A stretch of DNA of 59,157 nt from positions 1 to 59,157 of the forward strand of contig VGXB01000008.1 in the NCBI GenBank assembly GCA_016873515.1. The letters run 5' to 3'. Under the pieces are notes generated by a model. The model saw nothing but the letters and a program-made list of their open reading frames with translations, was not told the origin of the DNA and did no database searches. Every line of letters starts with the position of its first letter. The first letter of the stretch is position 1. Origin of the DNA: Nitrospira sp. (GTDB taxonomy: Bacteria > Nitrospirota > Nitrospiria > Nitrospirales > Nitrospiraceae). Positions 1-8,924 of the stretch are shown here, piece by piece. The translations under genes were made by a program, and so were the position numbers.

Positions 1-2
1 AT

Positions 3-557
3 TCATCACCGTCGACCGTCACGACACAGAAACAGATTTACCCCCCCAGTAACGCCCTCGAGCGCGGCTTCGAATCTGTGGTGTTCGCCAGCCGATGGAT
101 TCAAGCCCCGCTGTATGGCGGACTCATCGTGGCGGAGCTGCTCTATGCGTACAAATTTTTGGTCGAGCTCTGGGAGATGGTGACCCATATCCATAAGATG
201 GAGGAAAACGTCTTCATGCTGGGCGTGTTGGGTTTGATCGACGTCACGATGGTGGCGAATCTGTTGACCATGGTTGTCATCGGCGGTTATGCGACCTTCG
301 TCAGCAAACTGGAGCTGGACTCACATCCCGACCGGCCGGACTGGCTCACTCATGTCGATCCAGGGACCATCAAGATTAAACTCGCCGCCTCACTGATCGG
401 CATCTCCAGCATTCATTTACTGAAGGCGTTCGTCGACGTGGCAAATGAAAACCCCGAACATATCAAGTGGAAAATATTTATTCACATGACCTTCCTCGCA
501 TCCGCCATTCTACTGGCCTGGACCGACAAGATCATGCACAAGGACAAAAAGCCCTGA
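3..557 (+). CDS. UPF0114 (YqhA-like) membrane protein, 5' partial
   Basis: Small integral membrane protein of the UPF0114/YqhA family; the family has no established function. About four hydrophobic segments are visible (for example LYGGLIVAELLYAY, LTMVVIGGYATF and FLASAILLAW), with the family-like stretch FASRWIQAPLYGG near the N-terminus. The frame stays open to the window edge and has no ATG, GTG or TTG before the GTG codons at 78 and 81. The residues before them (NALERGFESV) match where E. coli YqhA begins, so the true start is probably outside the window; GTG 78 is the fallback. It is convergent with uvrA across a hairpin. Family confident, start uncertain. Confidence 0.75.
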   Translation, partial: SSPSTVTTQKQIYPPSNALERGFESVVFASRWIQAPLYGGLIVAELLYAYKFLVELWEMVTHIHKMEENVFMLGVLGLIDVTMVANLLTMVVIGGYATFVSKLELDSHPDRPDWLTHVDPGTIKIKLAASLIGISSIHLLKAFVDVANENPEHIKWKIFIHMTFLASAILLAWTDKIMHKDKKP

Positions 558-570
558 CGGGGAGACGTAT

Positions 571-654
571 TTCGTCAATCGTCACTCGTTATTCGCGGGA
601 ATCACAGACCGTGACTCCCGCTCCCACGATCGACGAATGACGTTTACCGCATGA
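571..654. repeat. Degenerate GTCAA/GACGA-type intergenic repeat
   Basis: Short words such as CGTCAATCGTCACTCGTTATTCG and ATCGACGAATGACGTTTACCG crowd this spacer. Similar words recur in the spacers near 4840-4935, 6557-6641, 10440-10487 and 12228-12315. They look like one family of simple, degenerate spacer repeats rather than a mobile element with defined ends. Confidence 0.4.
595..621. terminator. Hairpin between convergent genes
   Basis: An 11-bp stem with one mismatch (GCGGGAATCAC at 595-605 against GTGACTCCCGC at 611-621) and a 5-nt loop lies between the ends of the yqhA-like gene and uvrA. There is no strong U-run on either side, so a bidirectional terminator role is only suggested by position. 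Confidence 0.3.
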
Positions 655-730
655 CGACACAGGGTGGTTCGGGCGGGTTCAGAACAGGGGCAGCACCTCG
701 CCGATCTACAGCCCGGCAAAAATCAGCCCC

Positions 731-3238
731 CTACACGCCCGCCTCCTTTAACACGTGTCCCGTATATGACCGCTTCGACTTCGCGATATCCTTCGGTGGC
801 CCTTCCGCCACGATCTCACCGCCGCGGTCTCCGCCTTCCGGCCCCAGGTCAATAATCCAGTCGGCATTCTTGATCACATCGAGATTGTGTTCGATGACCA
901 AGACTGTATTGCCCGCTTCGACCAATCGATCCAACACCTCGAGTAACCGCTGCACATCGGCGAAATGCAGGCCCGTCGTCGGCTCATCAAGGATATACAT
1001 GGTCCGCCCCGTCGCGCGCTTCGAGAGTTCGCGTGACAGCTTCACCCGCTGCGCTTCGCCTCCTGAGAGCGTCGTCGCCGACTGACCCAGTTTCACATAG
1101 TGCAGGCCGACATCGTGGAGTGTCTGCAATTTGGCCCTGATCAGCGGAATGTGCGCGAAAAACTCCAGCGCGTCGTCCACGGTCATATTCAAGACATCCG
1201 CGATGCTCTTGCCCTTGTGCAGAATTTCCAACGTCTCTCGGTTATACCGCTGCCCCTTACAGACTTCGCATGTCACGTAGACATCGGGCAAGAAATGCAT
1301 CTCGATCTTGATGAGGCCGTCACCCTGGCAGGCTTCACAGCGCCCGCCTTTCACATTGAAACTGTACCGGCCAGGCTTGTACCCCCGCACGCGCGACTCC
1401 GGCAAATTGGAATAGAGATCGCGGATATAGCCGAACAGGCCCGTGTAGGTGGCTGGATTGGACCTGGGTGTACGGCCAATCGGAGACTGGTCGATATCAA
1501 TCACCTTGTCGAGCGCCTCGACTCCCTTGAGTTCTTTGCAGCCGTCGATCTTCGACTTCTTGTGATAGAGCAGTTGCGAGACCGAGTGAAAGAGCACCTC
1601 CAACACCAAGGTACTCTTGCCAGACCCTGAAACACCTGTAACACAGGTCAGCAGACCCAGCGGAATCTTGGCCGTCACGTTCTTTAGATTGTGTTTCTCC
1701 GCGTTCACCACGGCGAGAACACCTTTGGGCTTTCGTTGTCGTTTTGGCACCGAGACAGTCTGCACACCGCGCAGGTATTGGCCCGTGACCGATCGCGGAT
1801 CAGCTATTACTTGTTGTGGTGTGCCTTGTGCGATCACATGCCCGCCGTGCGATCCAGCGCCGGGCCCCATGTCCAAAATGTGATCCGCTGCCTGCATCGT
1901 TTCCGCATCATGCTCGACCACAACCACCGTGTTGCCGAGATCCCGCAGATGCAGCAACGTCTGGAGGAGCCGGCGATTGTCTCGCTGATGCAAGCCGATC
2001 GACGGTTCATCAAGAATGTAGAGCACGCCGACCAAGCCGGACCCGATTTGTGTGGCTAGACGAATGCGTTGCCCTTCACCGCCGGATAGCGTCGCGGCGG
2101 CCCGGTCGAGCGTGAGGTAGTCCAATCCAACGTTGACGAGAAATCCCAGCCGCTCCCGGATCTCTTTCAAAATCCGATGTGCGATGACCAGCTCACGGTC
2201 GGTAAGCCTGAGATTGAGGAAGAACTCAGCGGCGGCGCGCACCGACAGTCGTGTGACCTCTGCAATCGACTTCTCGGCCAGCTTGATGGACAAACTTTCC
2301 GGCCGGAGTCTCGTTCCATGACATGCCCCGCACGGCTCCAACAGCGTGAAATCTTCTTCTTCGAGCTCGCCCGGCCTGACGTCATAGCCAATACCGTCAC
2401 AGACGGGGCAGGCTCCGTGCGGGCTATTGAAGGAAAACGCGCGCGGTGTGATCTCCGGATAACTGACCCCGCACTTGATGCAGGCCAGCTTGTCACTATA
2501 GAGCTTGGTCTTGCCGTCATCCGTCAGCACCCCGACAAGTCCACCGGTCAGTTTGATTGATGTCTCGACGGAGTCCGCCAGCCGACGCATGAGTGCGTCA
2601 CCTGATTTCATCACCAGCCGATCGACGACGATCTCAATCGTGTGTTTCTTCTGCTTCTCGAGCACAATCTCGTCGCCCAGATCGACTAACTGACCGTTGA
2701 CCCGGGCCCGCACATAGCCCGCCCGGCGTATCTCTGCTAGTTCCTTTCGATATTCTCCCTTCCGCCCACGGACAATTGGCGCCAGGATTTGGAACTTCAT
2801 CCCCTCCGGCAACGAGGCAATGGCATCGACCATCTGTTGCACTGTCTGCGCAGTGATGGCTTCGCCGCACTGAAAGCAATACGGATGGCCAACCCGCGCA
2901 AACAGCAAGCGCAGATAGTCATAGATCTCCGTCACCGTTCCGACGGTGGAGCGGGGATTGTGGGTAGTGCTCTTTTGTTCGATGGAAATGGCGGGAGACA
3001 AGCCTTCAATTGAATCGACATCCGGCTTGCCCATCTGCTCCAAAAACTGGCGGGCGTAGGCGGACAGGGATTCAACGTACCGCCGCTGCCCTTCGGCATA
3101 GATCGTGTCGAACGCGAGCGAGGACTTGCCGGACCCGCTCAGGCCGGTAATGACGACGAGCTTGTTGCGTGGAATCTCGACGTCGATATTCTTAAGATTG
3201 TGTTCCCGCGCGCCCTTGATAATAATGGAGTTGCCCAT
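731..3238 (-). CDS. uvrA: Excinuclease ABC subunit A, short form
   Basis: Damage-recognition ATPase of nucleotide excision repair, acting in the cytoplasm with UvrB. Visible features are the first P-loop GLSGSGKS (residues 32-39), the UvrB-binding region (about 115-245), ABC signatures LSGGEGQR and LSGGEAQR, the second P-loop GVSGSGKST and the C-terminal zinc motif CEAC...CEVC. At 835 residues it is about 100 shorter than E. coli UvrA (940). The loss lies between CPVCDGIG (277-284) and PCGACHGTR (302-310), where only about 18 residues separate the motifs instead of more than 100. The missing part is in the signature-domain insertion, not in the UvrB-binding domain lost by UvrA2-type proteins. 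SD AGGAAG precedes the ATG. Confidence 0.95.
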   Translation of the reverse strand: MGNSIIIKGAREHNLKNIDVEIPRNKLVVITGLSGSGKSSLAFDTIYAEGQRRYVESLSAYARQFLEQMGKPDVDSIEGLSPAISIEQKSTTHNPRSTVGTVTEIYDYLRLLFARVGHPYCFQCGEAITAQTVQQMVDAIASLPEGMKFQILAPIVRGRKGEYRKELAEIRRAGYVRARVNGQLVDLGDEIVLEKQKKHTIEIVVDRLVMKSGDALMRRLADSVETSIKLTGGLVGVLTDDGKTKLYSDKLACIKCGVSYPEITPRAFSFNSPHGACPVCDGIGYDVRPGELEEEDFTLLEPCGACHGTRLRPESLSIKLAEKSIAEVTRLSVRAAAEFFLNLRLTDRELVIAHRILKEIRERLGFLVNVGLDYLTLDRAAATLSGGEGQRIRLATQIGSGLVGVLYILDEPSIGLHQRDNRRLLQTLLHLRDLGNTVVVVEHDAETMQAADHILDMGPGAGSHGGHVIAQGTPQQVIADPRSVTGQYLRGVQTVSVPKRQRKPKGVLAVVNAEKHNLKNVTAKIPLGLLTCVTGVSGSGKSTLVLEVLFHSVSQLLYHKKSKIDGCKELKGVEALDKVIDIDQSPIGRTPRSNPATYTGLFGYIRDLYSNLPESRVRGYKPGRYSFNVKGGRCEACQGDGLIKIEMHFLPDVYVTCEVCKGQRYNRETLEILHKGKSIADVLNMTVDDALEFFAHIPLIRAKLQTLHDVGLHYVKLGQSATTLSGGEAQRVKLSRELSKRATGRTMYILDEPTTGLHFADVQRLLEVLDRLVEAGNTVLVIEHNLDVIKNADWIIDLGPEGGDRGGEIVAEGPPKDIAKSKRSYTGHVLKEAGV

Positions 3239-3322
3239 ACTATTCTTCCTACTTGCTTCTCTCAGCCCTCAGTCCGCAGCACTTCCCTGATGGTGCGGAA
3301 TTATAGCATCCACGGTTGATTC

Positions 3323-3351
3323 TTGACACTGTCTGATCGTACGTCTAATAT
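3323..3351 (+). promoter_or_regulatory. Near-consensus sigma-70 promoter of the vapBC-type operon
   Basis: TTGACA (3323-3328) and TAATAT (3346-3351) are separated by exactly 17 nt, 21 nt before the antitoxin ATG. The -10 overlaps the palindrome ATACGTAT (3350-3357), and the flanks TGAT (3334-3337) and ATCA (3356-3359) are complementary. That is the arrangement expected for an antitoxin-bound operator (autoregulation is inference). Confidence 0.7.
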
Positions 3352-3372
3352 ACGTATCATCACGGAGGCCCT

Positions 3373-3642
3373 ATGCCCAAGTCTGCACTGAAAAAAGAAA
3401 AGTGGACGCTCTCTTTTGATTCAGCCCTGAAGAGTGCGGTCGTCAAAGCAGCCAAACGCAGGGGTCTCTATCCGGTTACGGTGCTCGAAGGACTGGTGAG
3501 GGAAAAGTTCAACCCGTACGGGCACGCAGACGTGGACGACAGCGCAGCCTATATCAGTGCGTTACGGAAGCAGGGGCGCAAACAGTCTGACGAGGCATTT
3601 CTGGACGAGATTGCGGCATGGGAAAAATCCCAATCCTCCTAG
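3373..3642 (+). CDS. Antitoxin of a type II (VapB-like) pair
   Basis: 89-residue protein directly upstream of, and overlapping by 25 nt, a PIN-domain gene; this is the classic antitoxin position. The N-terminal half (TLSFDSALKSAVVKAAKRRG) looks like a basic strand-helix DNA-binding segment. The C-terminal part is more acidic and hydrophilic, ending in DEAFLDEIAAWEKSQSS, and would be the toxin-binding tail. SD GGAGG precedes the ATG. I do not recognise the exact antitoxin family. The assignment rests on gene order, size and the promoter/operator arrangement. Confidence 0.7.
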   Translation: MPKSALKKEKWTLSFDSALKSAVVKAAKRRGLYPVTVLEGLVREKFNPYGHADVDDSAAYISALRKQGRKQSDEAFLDEIAAWEKSQSS

Positions 3643-3992
3643 ACACCGACATTTTCATCGACTATTTCAACACGGGCCGATTCCACGCATTATTCGATCC
3701 TAGCCGATTCACCCTGTATTATTCGATCATCACAAAGAAGGAGCTGCTGGCGAAACCAGGTCTCCGCGACAACGAACGCGTATCTATTTGGGACGAATTA
3801 CGCCGCTGCCACCTCATTCCACTTACGGATACGATTGCGGCGCGTTATTCCGAGCTTCGCCGCAAACATCCCTCACTCGAAAAAGGTAACGTACTCATCG
3901 CCGCGACAGCTCGCCTCAAACAACTACCCTTGATGACCAGAAACAAACGGCATTTCAGGATGATAGCCGGCCTGACCTTATTCGGAGAGTGA
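3618..3992 (+). CDS. vapC: PIN-domain ribonuclease toxin (VapC-like)
   Basis: 124-residue PIN-domain protein. VapC toxins cleave specific RNAs (often tRNA or 23S rRNA) with Mg2+ held by conserved acidic residues. Here LLDTDIFIDYF supplies D9, D11 and D15, and TKKELL supplies E42. In the third conserved block, where most family members read (P/G)DALIAATA, this protein has GNVLIAATA with Asn at position 91. The fourth site region is TRNKRHF. Activity could therefore be reduced, or metal binding rearranged. It is co-transcribed with the overlapping antitoxin gene. Confidence 0.8.
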   Translation: MGKIPILLDTDIFIDYFNTGRFHALFDPSRFTLYYSIITKKELLAKPGLRDNERVSIWDELRRCHLIPLTDTIAARYSELRRKHPSLEKGNVLIAATARLKQLPLMTRNKRHFRMIAGLTLFGE

Positions 3993-4063
3993 GCATCTTC
4001 CCAACCTCTCCATTCGCGCCACTCGCCTTGACAAAGCTTGAAAGCGGGTGCTACCACCGTCGC

Positions 4064-4840
4064 ATGGTGCGAACTGACCATCCCTCTATGGCACAAGAAT
4101 CGCCCACGCCGGCGCAGATTGTATCCACATGGTCCGGGCAGGCCCGCGAAAATGCGGTCCAGCGGATGTTCACAGCCATTGCCGGCGTCTACGATCTGAA
4201 CAACACACTCTTAAGCTTTGGGCTTCACTACCGTTGGAAGAAGATTGCGGCCTCGTTTGTCACGCCGGTCGAACAAGGTACGGCGCTGGATGTCGGAGCC
4301 GGCACGGCAGATCTCGCACTGCTCGTGGAGCCGCGAATGGGCGCTCAGGGACGCGTGGTGGCATCTGATCTGAACTATGCCATGTTGGCTGAAGGGCAGA
4401 AAAAAGTTGCCGCTAAGGGACGGGCGAACGTCATCACCTGCTTGCAAGCAAGCGCGGAACATTTAGGTTTTGCGGACAATACCTTCGACGTGGTGACGAC
4501 CGGGTTCTGCATGCGGAACGTCGGCAATCTGCTTCAAGCCGTGAGCGAGATCCGTCGGGTCATGAAACCGGGCAGCCGGTTTGTCTGTTTGGAGTTCTCT
4601 CGGCCTGTCTTCAGCTGGCTACGGGCGCTCTACGATTGGTACTCGTTCACTCTCTTACCCTGGGTTGGCACCAAAGTCGCGCGCGACCGCACCGGCGTCT
4701 ATGAATACTTGCCTGCGTCGATCCGCACCTTTCCAGATCAAGAGCGGCTTTGCCAAATCCTACGCACCGCCGGCTTTCAACATGTAGAGTATCGCAACCT
4801 GACGGGCGGAATTGTAGCGATCCATGTAGCGACCAAATGA
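4064..4840 (+). CDS. ubiE: UbiE/MenG-family quinone methyltransferase
   Basis: SAM-dependent methyltransferase of the UbiE/MenG family, which C-methylates the quinone ring in ubiquinone or menaquinone synthesis. Motif I is LDVGAGTADLALL. Family signatures FTAIAGVYDLNNTLLSFGLH near the N-terminus and the stretch VTTGFCMRNVGN are clear, as is the late block GVYEYLPASIRTFP. Which quinone is the substrate cannot be read from the sequence. ATG 4064 is used; ATG 4088 (MAQESPTP) is a good alternative, and neither has a clear SD. Confidence 0.85.
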   Translation: MVRTDHPSMAQESPTPAQIVSTWSGQARENAVQRMFTAIAGVYDLNNTLLSFGLHYRWKKIAASFVTPVEQGTALDVGAGTADLALLVEPRMGAQGRVVASDLNYAMLAEGQKKVAAKGRANVITCLQASAEHLGFADNTFDVVTTGFCMRNVGNLLQAVSEIRRVMKPGSRFVCLEFSRPVFSWLRALYDWYSFTLLPWVGTKVARDRTGVYEYLPASIRTFPDQERLCQILRTAGFQHVEYRNLTGGIVAIHVATK

Positions 4841-4843
4841 CGT

Positions 4844-4935
4844 CAATGGGCATTCGGCACACGTCATTCGTAACAGAAAAACAATTATTCTCAAACTACT
4901 CACGATTGACCAATGAGGATTGACGGTTGACGCAC
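4844..4935. repeat. Degenerate GTCAA/TTGACGG-type intergenic repeat
   Basis: The spacer ahead of the B12 radical SAM gene carries ACGTCATTCGTAACAG, ACGATTGACCAATGAG and GATTGACGGTTGACGC, words of the same spacer family seen at 571-654 and 6557-6641. Confidence 0.35.
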
Positions 4936-4936
4936 C

Positions 4937-6559
4937 ATGAACTCCATTCTCTACATCTTCCTCCCCTGCAAGAAGGTCTATCCCATCGGGATTACCTATT
5001 TGGCTGACTTCGTCCATCGGCGGAAGCCAGCGGTCCGCCAACGCATTCTGGACCTCTCGCTCTTTCCCATTGCGCAACGGAGCCAAGCGATCCGAGATGC
5101 CGCGACGGAGTTCAGGCCGGATCTCGTCTGTTTCTCCTGGCGGGACATCCAAATCTTTTCACCGCACGAAGGCGATTCCTCGCTCGAACATGCGTTCAAT
5201 TTCTATTTCGCCAGCAATCCGCTGAAGAAAATTACTGCCTCCATCGAGGGGGTCAAGCAACTCTATCGCTACTACAATCATATCTATACGATCCTGTCCT
5301 ATCCGGCATTGGTTCGAAAAGAATTTCCCAAAGCTCAGATCTTAATCGGGGGTGGGGCCTTCACTGCCTTTGCCGATCAGTTGATTGAAAAACTACCGGA
5401 AGGGACGATCGGAATTCTCGGTGAGGGTGAGGATGCGATCCTCAAACTCCTTGAAGGCCACTCGATCGACGATGAGCGCTATATCATCAGGAACGGCAAG
5501 CAGATCAAGAAGGGTACCCAGGGCTCGCCTCCGCTGTTGGATGCCCCGGCTGTCGACCTACCCTATCTGACCTCGATCTTCCCGCAATGGCGTGAATACG
5601 AAGGGGAATCGATCGGGGTCCAGTCGAAACGCGGCTGTCCCTACGACTGTGCCTTCTGCCTCTATCCCTACATTGAAGGGAAACGGGTGCGCTATCGTCC
5701 CGCGGAGATGGTTGTCAAAGACATCTCGCAGCACTATCACCAGTGGGGTGCCCGGCGGTTTTGGTTTACCGACGCGCAGTTCATTACGGGAAAAGAAGCC
5801 TATCCCCAATGTACGGAGATCATGGAGCGCATCATCAGCGAAAAGCTGGAGATCGAGTGGTCCGGCTATATCCGCACCTCGTTGATTACCCCCGACTTCG
5901 CCAAGCTGATGGTCCGATCCGGAGTGGGCGACTTAGAAGTCGCGATTACCTCCGGCTCACAAGAAGTGCTGAATAATCTTCATATGGGCTTCAAACTCGA
6001 ACGGCTGTACGACGGCTGTCGCTACCTGGCGGAAGCAGGGTTCAAGGGCAAGGTCATCCTCAATTATTCCCTGAACAGCCCCAAAGAGACGGAAGAAACC
6101 CTGCTCCAGAGCGTCGAGTCGTACAAAGTAGTGGCGTCGATCCTGGGCGAGGAACGAGTCTTCCCACTGATGTTTTTCTTGGGTATCCAACCCAATACCG
6201 ATCTGGAACAGCGGCTACTTGAAGAAGGCTACTTATCGGTAGGCTACAATCCGTTGATGTTGACACCGACCAGCATCAGAAAGCTGCTCTATAATCCGGC
6301 CCCATTGAATTCGTTTATCGCCAAAGCTTGCCTGCGTGCCTGGGAACGCAAACAAGGAAGCCACGATCCGCGCAAATGGACCGGCTCGCTGTCCCAGACA
6401 TTAGAGTCATCCACGTACGCTGATAAGAACTTGAGCAAGGGCATTGAAGGCAACTCCGGTCGCGACGCGCTTCTCTCCCTTGAAGAAATCCTCCGGTCGC
6501 GACGGCCCACCCCGACTCCTTCTCAGACAACGGAACCTCGAGTGTCCTCAGTCGGCTGA
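4937..6559 (+). CDS. Cobalamin-binding radical SAM protein
   Basis: 540-residue enzyme with an N-terminal B12-binding-like Rossmann region (about 1-180, including PKAQILIGGGAFTAF and GILGEGEDAILKLL) and a radical SAM barrel with the cluster motif C234-x3-C238-x2-C241 (RGCPYDCAFC). This architecture includes methylases, cyclases and lipid- or cofactor-modifying enzymes; the substrate here is not recognisable. The N-terminus starts directly in the fold (MNSILYIFLPCKKVYPIGIT). The last 80 residues are low-complexity and polar. No neighbour suggests a pathway: ubiE lies upstream and a Usp/PCP_red protein downstream. No SD is obvious. Confidence 0.85.
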   Translation: MNSILYIFLPCKKVYPIGITYLADFVHRRKPAVRQRILDLSLFPIAQRSQAIRDAATEFRPDLVCFSWRDIQIFSPHEGDSSLEHAFNFYFASNPLKKITASIEGVKQLYRYYNHIYTILSYPALVRKEFPKAQILIGGGAFTAFADQLIEKLPEGTIGILGEGEDAILKLLEGHSIDDERYIIRNGKQIKKGTQGSPPLLDAPAVDLPYLTSIFPQWREYEGESIGVQSKRGCPYDCAFCLYPYIEGKRVRYRPAEMVVKDISQHYHQWGARRFWFTDAQFITGKEAYPQCTEIMERIISEKLEIEWSGYIRTSLITPDFAKLMVRSGVGDLEVAITSGSQEVLNNLHMGFKLERLYDGCRYLAEAGFKGKVILNYSLNSPKETEETLLQSVESYKVVASILGEERVFPLMFFLGIQPNTDLEQRLLEEGYLSVGYNPLMLTPTSIRKLLYNPAPLNSFIAKACLRAWERKQGSHDPRKWTGSLSQTLESSTYADKNLSKGIEGNSGRDALLSLEEILRSRRPTPTPSQTTEPRVSSVG

Positions 6560-6641
6560 CCGTCCGTCAACCGTCAGTCGTCATGTGTTAACCGGTTGAG
6601 AGGAAATCTTCACAATTGACGAATGACGCTTGACGAATACC
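6557..6641. repeat. Degenerate GTCAACCGTCAGTC-type intergenic repeat
   Basis: GACCGTCCGTCAACCGTCAG, GTCGTCATGTGTTAACCG and ATTGACGAATGACGCTTGAC follow each other in the spacer after the radical SAM stop. Another member of the spacer family. Confidence 0.4.
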
Positions 6642-6685
6642 CCTTCCCATCTGCCTTGCATTCCAGTTCCAGCCGATGCTATCAT

Positions 6686-6691
6686 TATAAT
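6686..6691 (+). promoter_or_regulatory. Candidate -10 element upstream of the Usp/PCP_red gene
   Basis: A perfect TATAAT lies 92 nt before the ATG at 6784. No good -35 sits at 16-18 nt (TTGCAT at 6656-6661 is 24 nt away), so it may be activator-dependent or not a promoter. Confidence 0.35.
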
Positions 6692-6783
6692 TCTTTGAAT
6701 CTGGTGTATCAGTTTAACCAGTTGGTTTTTCACGAGATTATGTTCGTGTGCCCGTGCGGTTGACCGCGCCCAAGGAAGCGCCC

Positions 6784-8886
6784 ATGTATAAGACCATCTA
6801 TATCCCGGTTGATAACTCCGACCATTCCAACACCGCCGTGGACGTCGGCGTCCATATGGCCAAGATCTTGGGTTCTAAGATCGTGGGCAGCCACGTCTAT
6901 GCCGCCAAGATGCACGACAAGCGCTTCAAGCAAATGGAGGCGGGACTTCCTGAAGAGTACCACGACGAGAAGGAGCTCGACCGCCAGCGGCAGATCCACG
7001 ACTCCCTGATCACCCGCGGGTTGCAGATCATCACCGATTCCTACCTCGACTATGTCGATAAGAAGTGCACCGAGTCTAATCTGCCGCTCGAACGCCGATC
7101 GCTCGAAGGACGCAATTGGAAAGTACTCTCCGAAGACATCAACACGAACGGGTACGATCTCGTCATCATGGGCGCATTGGGTGTGGGCGCCGTGAAGGAC
7201 AGTGTTATCGGCAGCAACACGGAACGGGTGGTGCGACGGGTCCGCAACTCCGACATGCTGATCATCAAGCACACCCAGCCGATGACAAACGGCAAAATTG
7301 TTGTCGCGGTGGACGGCAGCCCTTATTCGTTTGGCGGGTTGATGACAGGCCTGCAATTGGGCAAGGCGTTGAACATGCCCGTTGAAGCCATCTCAGCGTT
7401 CGACCCTTATTTCCACTATGCCGCGTTTCACAGCATCTCCGGCGTCTTGAACGAGGAAGCGGGGAAAGTCTTCCGATTCAAGGAGCAGGAAAAACTGCAC
7501 GAAGAAATTATCGACAGTGGTCTGGCCAAAATCTATCAATCTCACCTCGACATCTCTCGGGAGCTCGCCCAGGCCGAGCAAACCGACGTAAAAACCACCT
7601 TGCTCGACGGCAAAGCGTTCGAGAAGATCATTCAATACGTGCGCAAGGACGTTCCAGCCCTGTTGATCGTTGGCCGCATCGGCGTCCACAGCGACGAGGA
7701 TATGGACATCGGCAGCAATACGGAAAATCTGCTCCGGAGTGCGCCCTGCAATGTCCTGGTCTCGAACCGCAAGTACGTGCCGCCGATCGACACCCAAGCG
7801 GAATACACGATCGCCTGGACAGAAGAAGCCTTGCGCCGGATGGAAAAAATCCCCGTCTTTGCACGCGGCGTCGCCAAGACTGCCATTCACCGGTATGCGA
7901 TTGAAAAGGGACATACGATCATCAGCAATACCGTTGTGGATACGGCGGTTGGCCATATCCTGCCTAAAGGCGCCATGGATGCGATGCGAGCTCTGGGCGG
8001 CAGCCTGGACGCAGCCGGTATCGACCGCGATAAGATGCAGGCGGACGACGCGGTGGCGAAAGAGCTCATGGGTTCGACGCTCAGCAGCATGATGACCCAG
8101 GTGGTGGAAGAAAAACCCGTGGTGTCCGAGGCGACCCAAGCCTACCTAGACCGCATGAACCAAAACTATTTTGTGTGTGACGGTTGCGGGTACATCGGCA
8201 AGGGCGAGCCTCCAGTGAAGTGCCCGGTCTGCGCGGCTGACGGTGTCAAATTCAAACAAGTTGACAAGAGTATCTTCGATGCCGCAGCCAAATCCGAAGG
8301 TGTACTGGAAACTGACCTCGCGTACGACGACGTGCCGATGCAATGGACAAAAGATGCCAAAGAAGCGATCCGGGCTGTACCTGCCGGATTCCAACGCCGC
8401 CGCGCCAAGGCGAAGATCGAAAAGAGCGCGCGCAAGCTCGGCATGACCACGATCACGTTAGAATACGCCGCCCCGATGATCAAAGAGGCGGCAGACGAAG
8501 ACTACCAACCAATCTTCGCCAACAAGGGCACTGGGACTTCCACCGACGCAGAAGCTAAACTGGCTTCCGTAAGCGAATCCATCTCCAATAGGAACATGGG
8601 GCACGAGCAGGCTCCCGTAAATAACGGCAACGGCCATACGGAATCGTCCCCCTGTACCTGGACGGCTGATGCACAGGCCAGATTGGACCGGGCACCGGAA
8701 GGATTTATGCGAGACTGCACCAAAGCGCTGATCATCAAGCACGCCGAGACGATCGGGGTGACACACATTACGCTCGAAGTCGCCAATGAAGGGATCGAAC
8801 AGGCGAAGGGATATATGGCCGATGCCATGAAAACCGGCGACCTCAAGAGCATGATCGCAAACCTGACAGGCAAGGGAAGTTCTTAA
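6784..8886 (+). CDS. Double universal-stress protein fused to PCP_red and rubredoxin-like domains
   Basis: 700-residue soluble fusion. Two UspA-like domains (about 1-165 and 170-330) each keep an ATP-binding-type glycine loop (GALGVGAVKDSVIGSNT; GRIGVHSDEDMDIGSNT). Then come a PCP_red domain (341-395, IAWTEEALRRMEKIPVFARG), a rubredoxin-like knuckle (C465-x2-C468, C480-x2-C483) and two more PCP_red domains (518-570, MQWTKDAKEAIRAVPAGF; 623-680, CTWTADAQARLDRAPEGF). PCP_red is known as the C-terminal domain of the dark protochlorophyllide reductase B subunit; its role here is unknown. ATG 6784 is chosen because it has an AAGGA SD and begins directly in the Usp fold (MYKTIYIPVD). The next gene ends in the same domain, so a shared function is likely. 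The enzymatic or sensory role is not visible. Confidence 0.85.
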   Translation: MYKTIYIPVDNSDHSNTAVDVGVHMAKILGSKIVGSHVYAAKMHDKRFKQMEAGLPEEYHDEKELDRQRQIHDSLITRGLQIITDSYLDYVDKKCTESNLPLERRSLEGRNWKVLSEDINTNGYDLVIMGALGVGAVKDSVIGSNTERVVRRVRNSDMLIIKHTQPMTNGKIVVAVDGSPYSFGGLMTGLQLGKALNMPVEAISAFDPYFHYAAFHSISGVLNEEAGKVFRFKEQEKLHEEIIDSGLAKIYQSHLDISRELAQAEQTDVKTTLLDGKAFEKIIQYVRKDVPALLIVGRIGVHSDEDMDIGSNTENLLRSAPCNVLVSNRKYVPPIDTQAEYTIAWTEEALRRMEKIPVFARGVAKTAIHRYAIEKGHTIISNTVVDTAVGHILPKGAMDAMRALGGSLDAAGIDRDKMQADDAVAKELMGSTLSSMMTQVVEEKPVVSEATQAYLDRMNQNYFVCDGCGYIGKGEPPVKCPVCAADGVKFKQVDKSIFDAAAKSEGVLETDLAYDDVPMQWTKDAKEAIRAVPAGFQRRRAKAKIEKSARKLGMTTITLEYAAPMIKEAADEDYQPIFANKGTGTSTDAEAKLASVSESISNRNMGHEQAPVNNGNGHTESSPCTWTADAQARLDRAPEGFMRDCTKALIIKHAETIGVTHITLEVANEGIEQAKGYMADAMKTGDLKSMIANLTGKGSS

Positions 8887-8924
8887 GTGCTGGGTTTTGA
8901 GTTTGACGAGCACCAGTTGCGCTC

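Noticed and set aside
651-1085. Open frame on the plus strand opposite uvrA
   Set aside because: Shadow of uvrA with no SD or domain; composition follows the antisense of the real gene.
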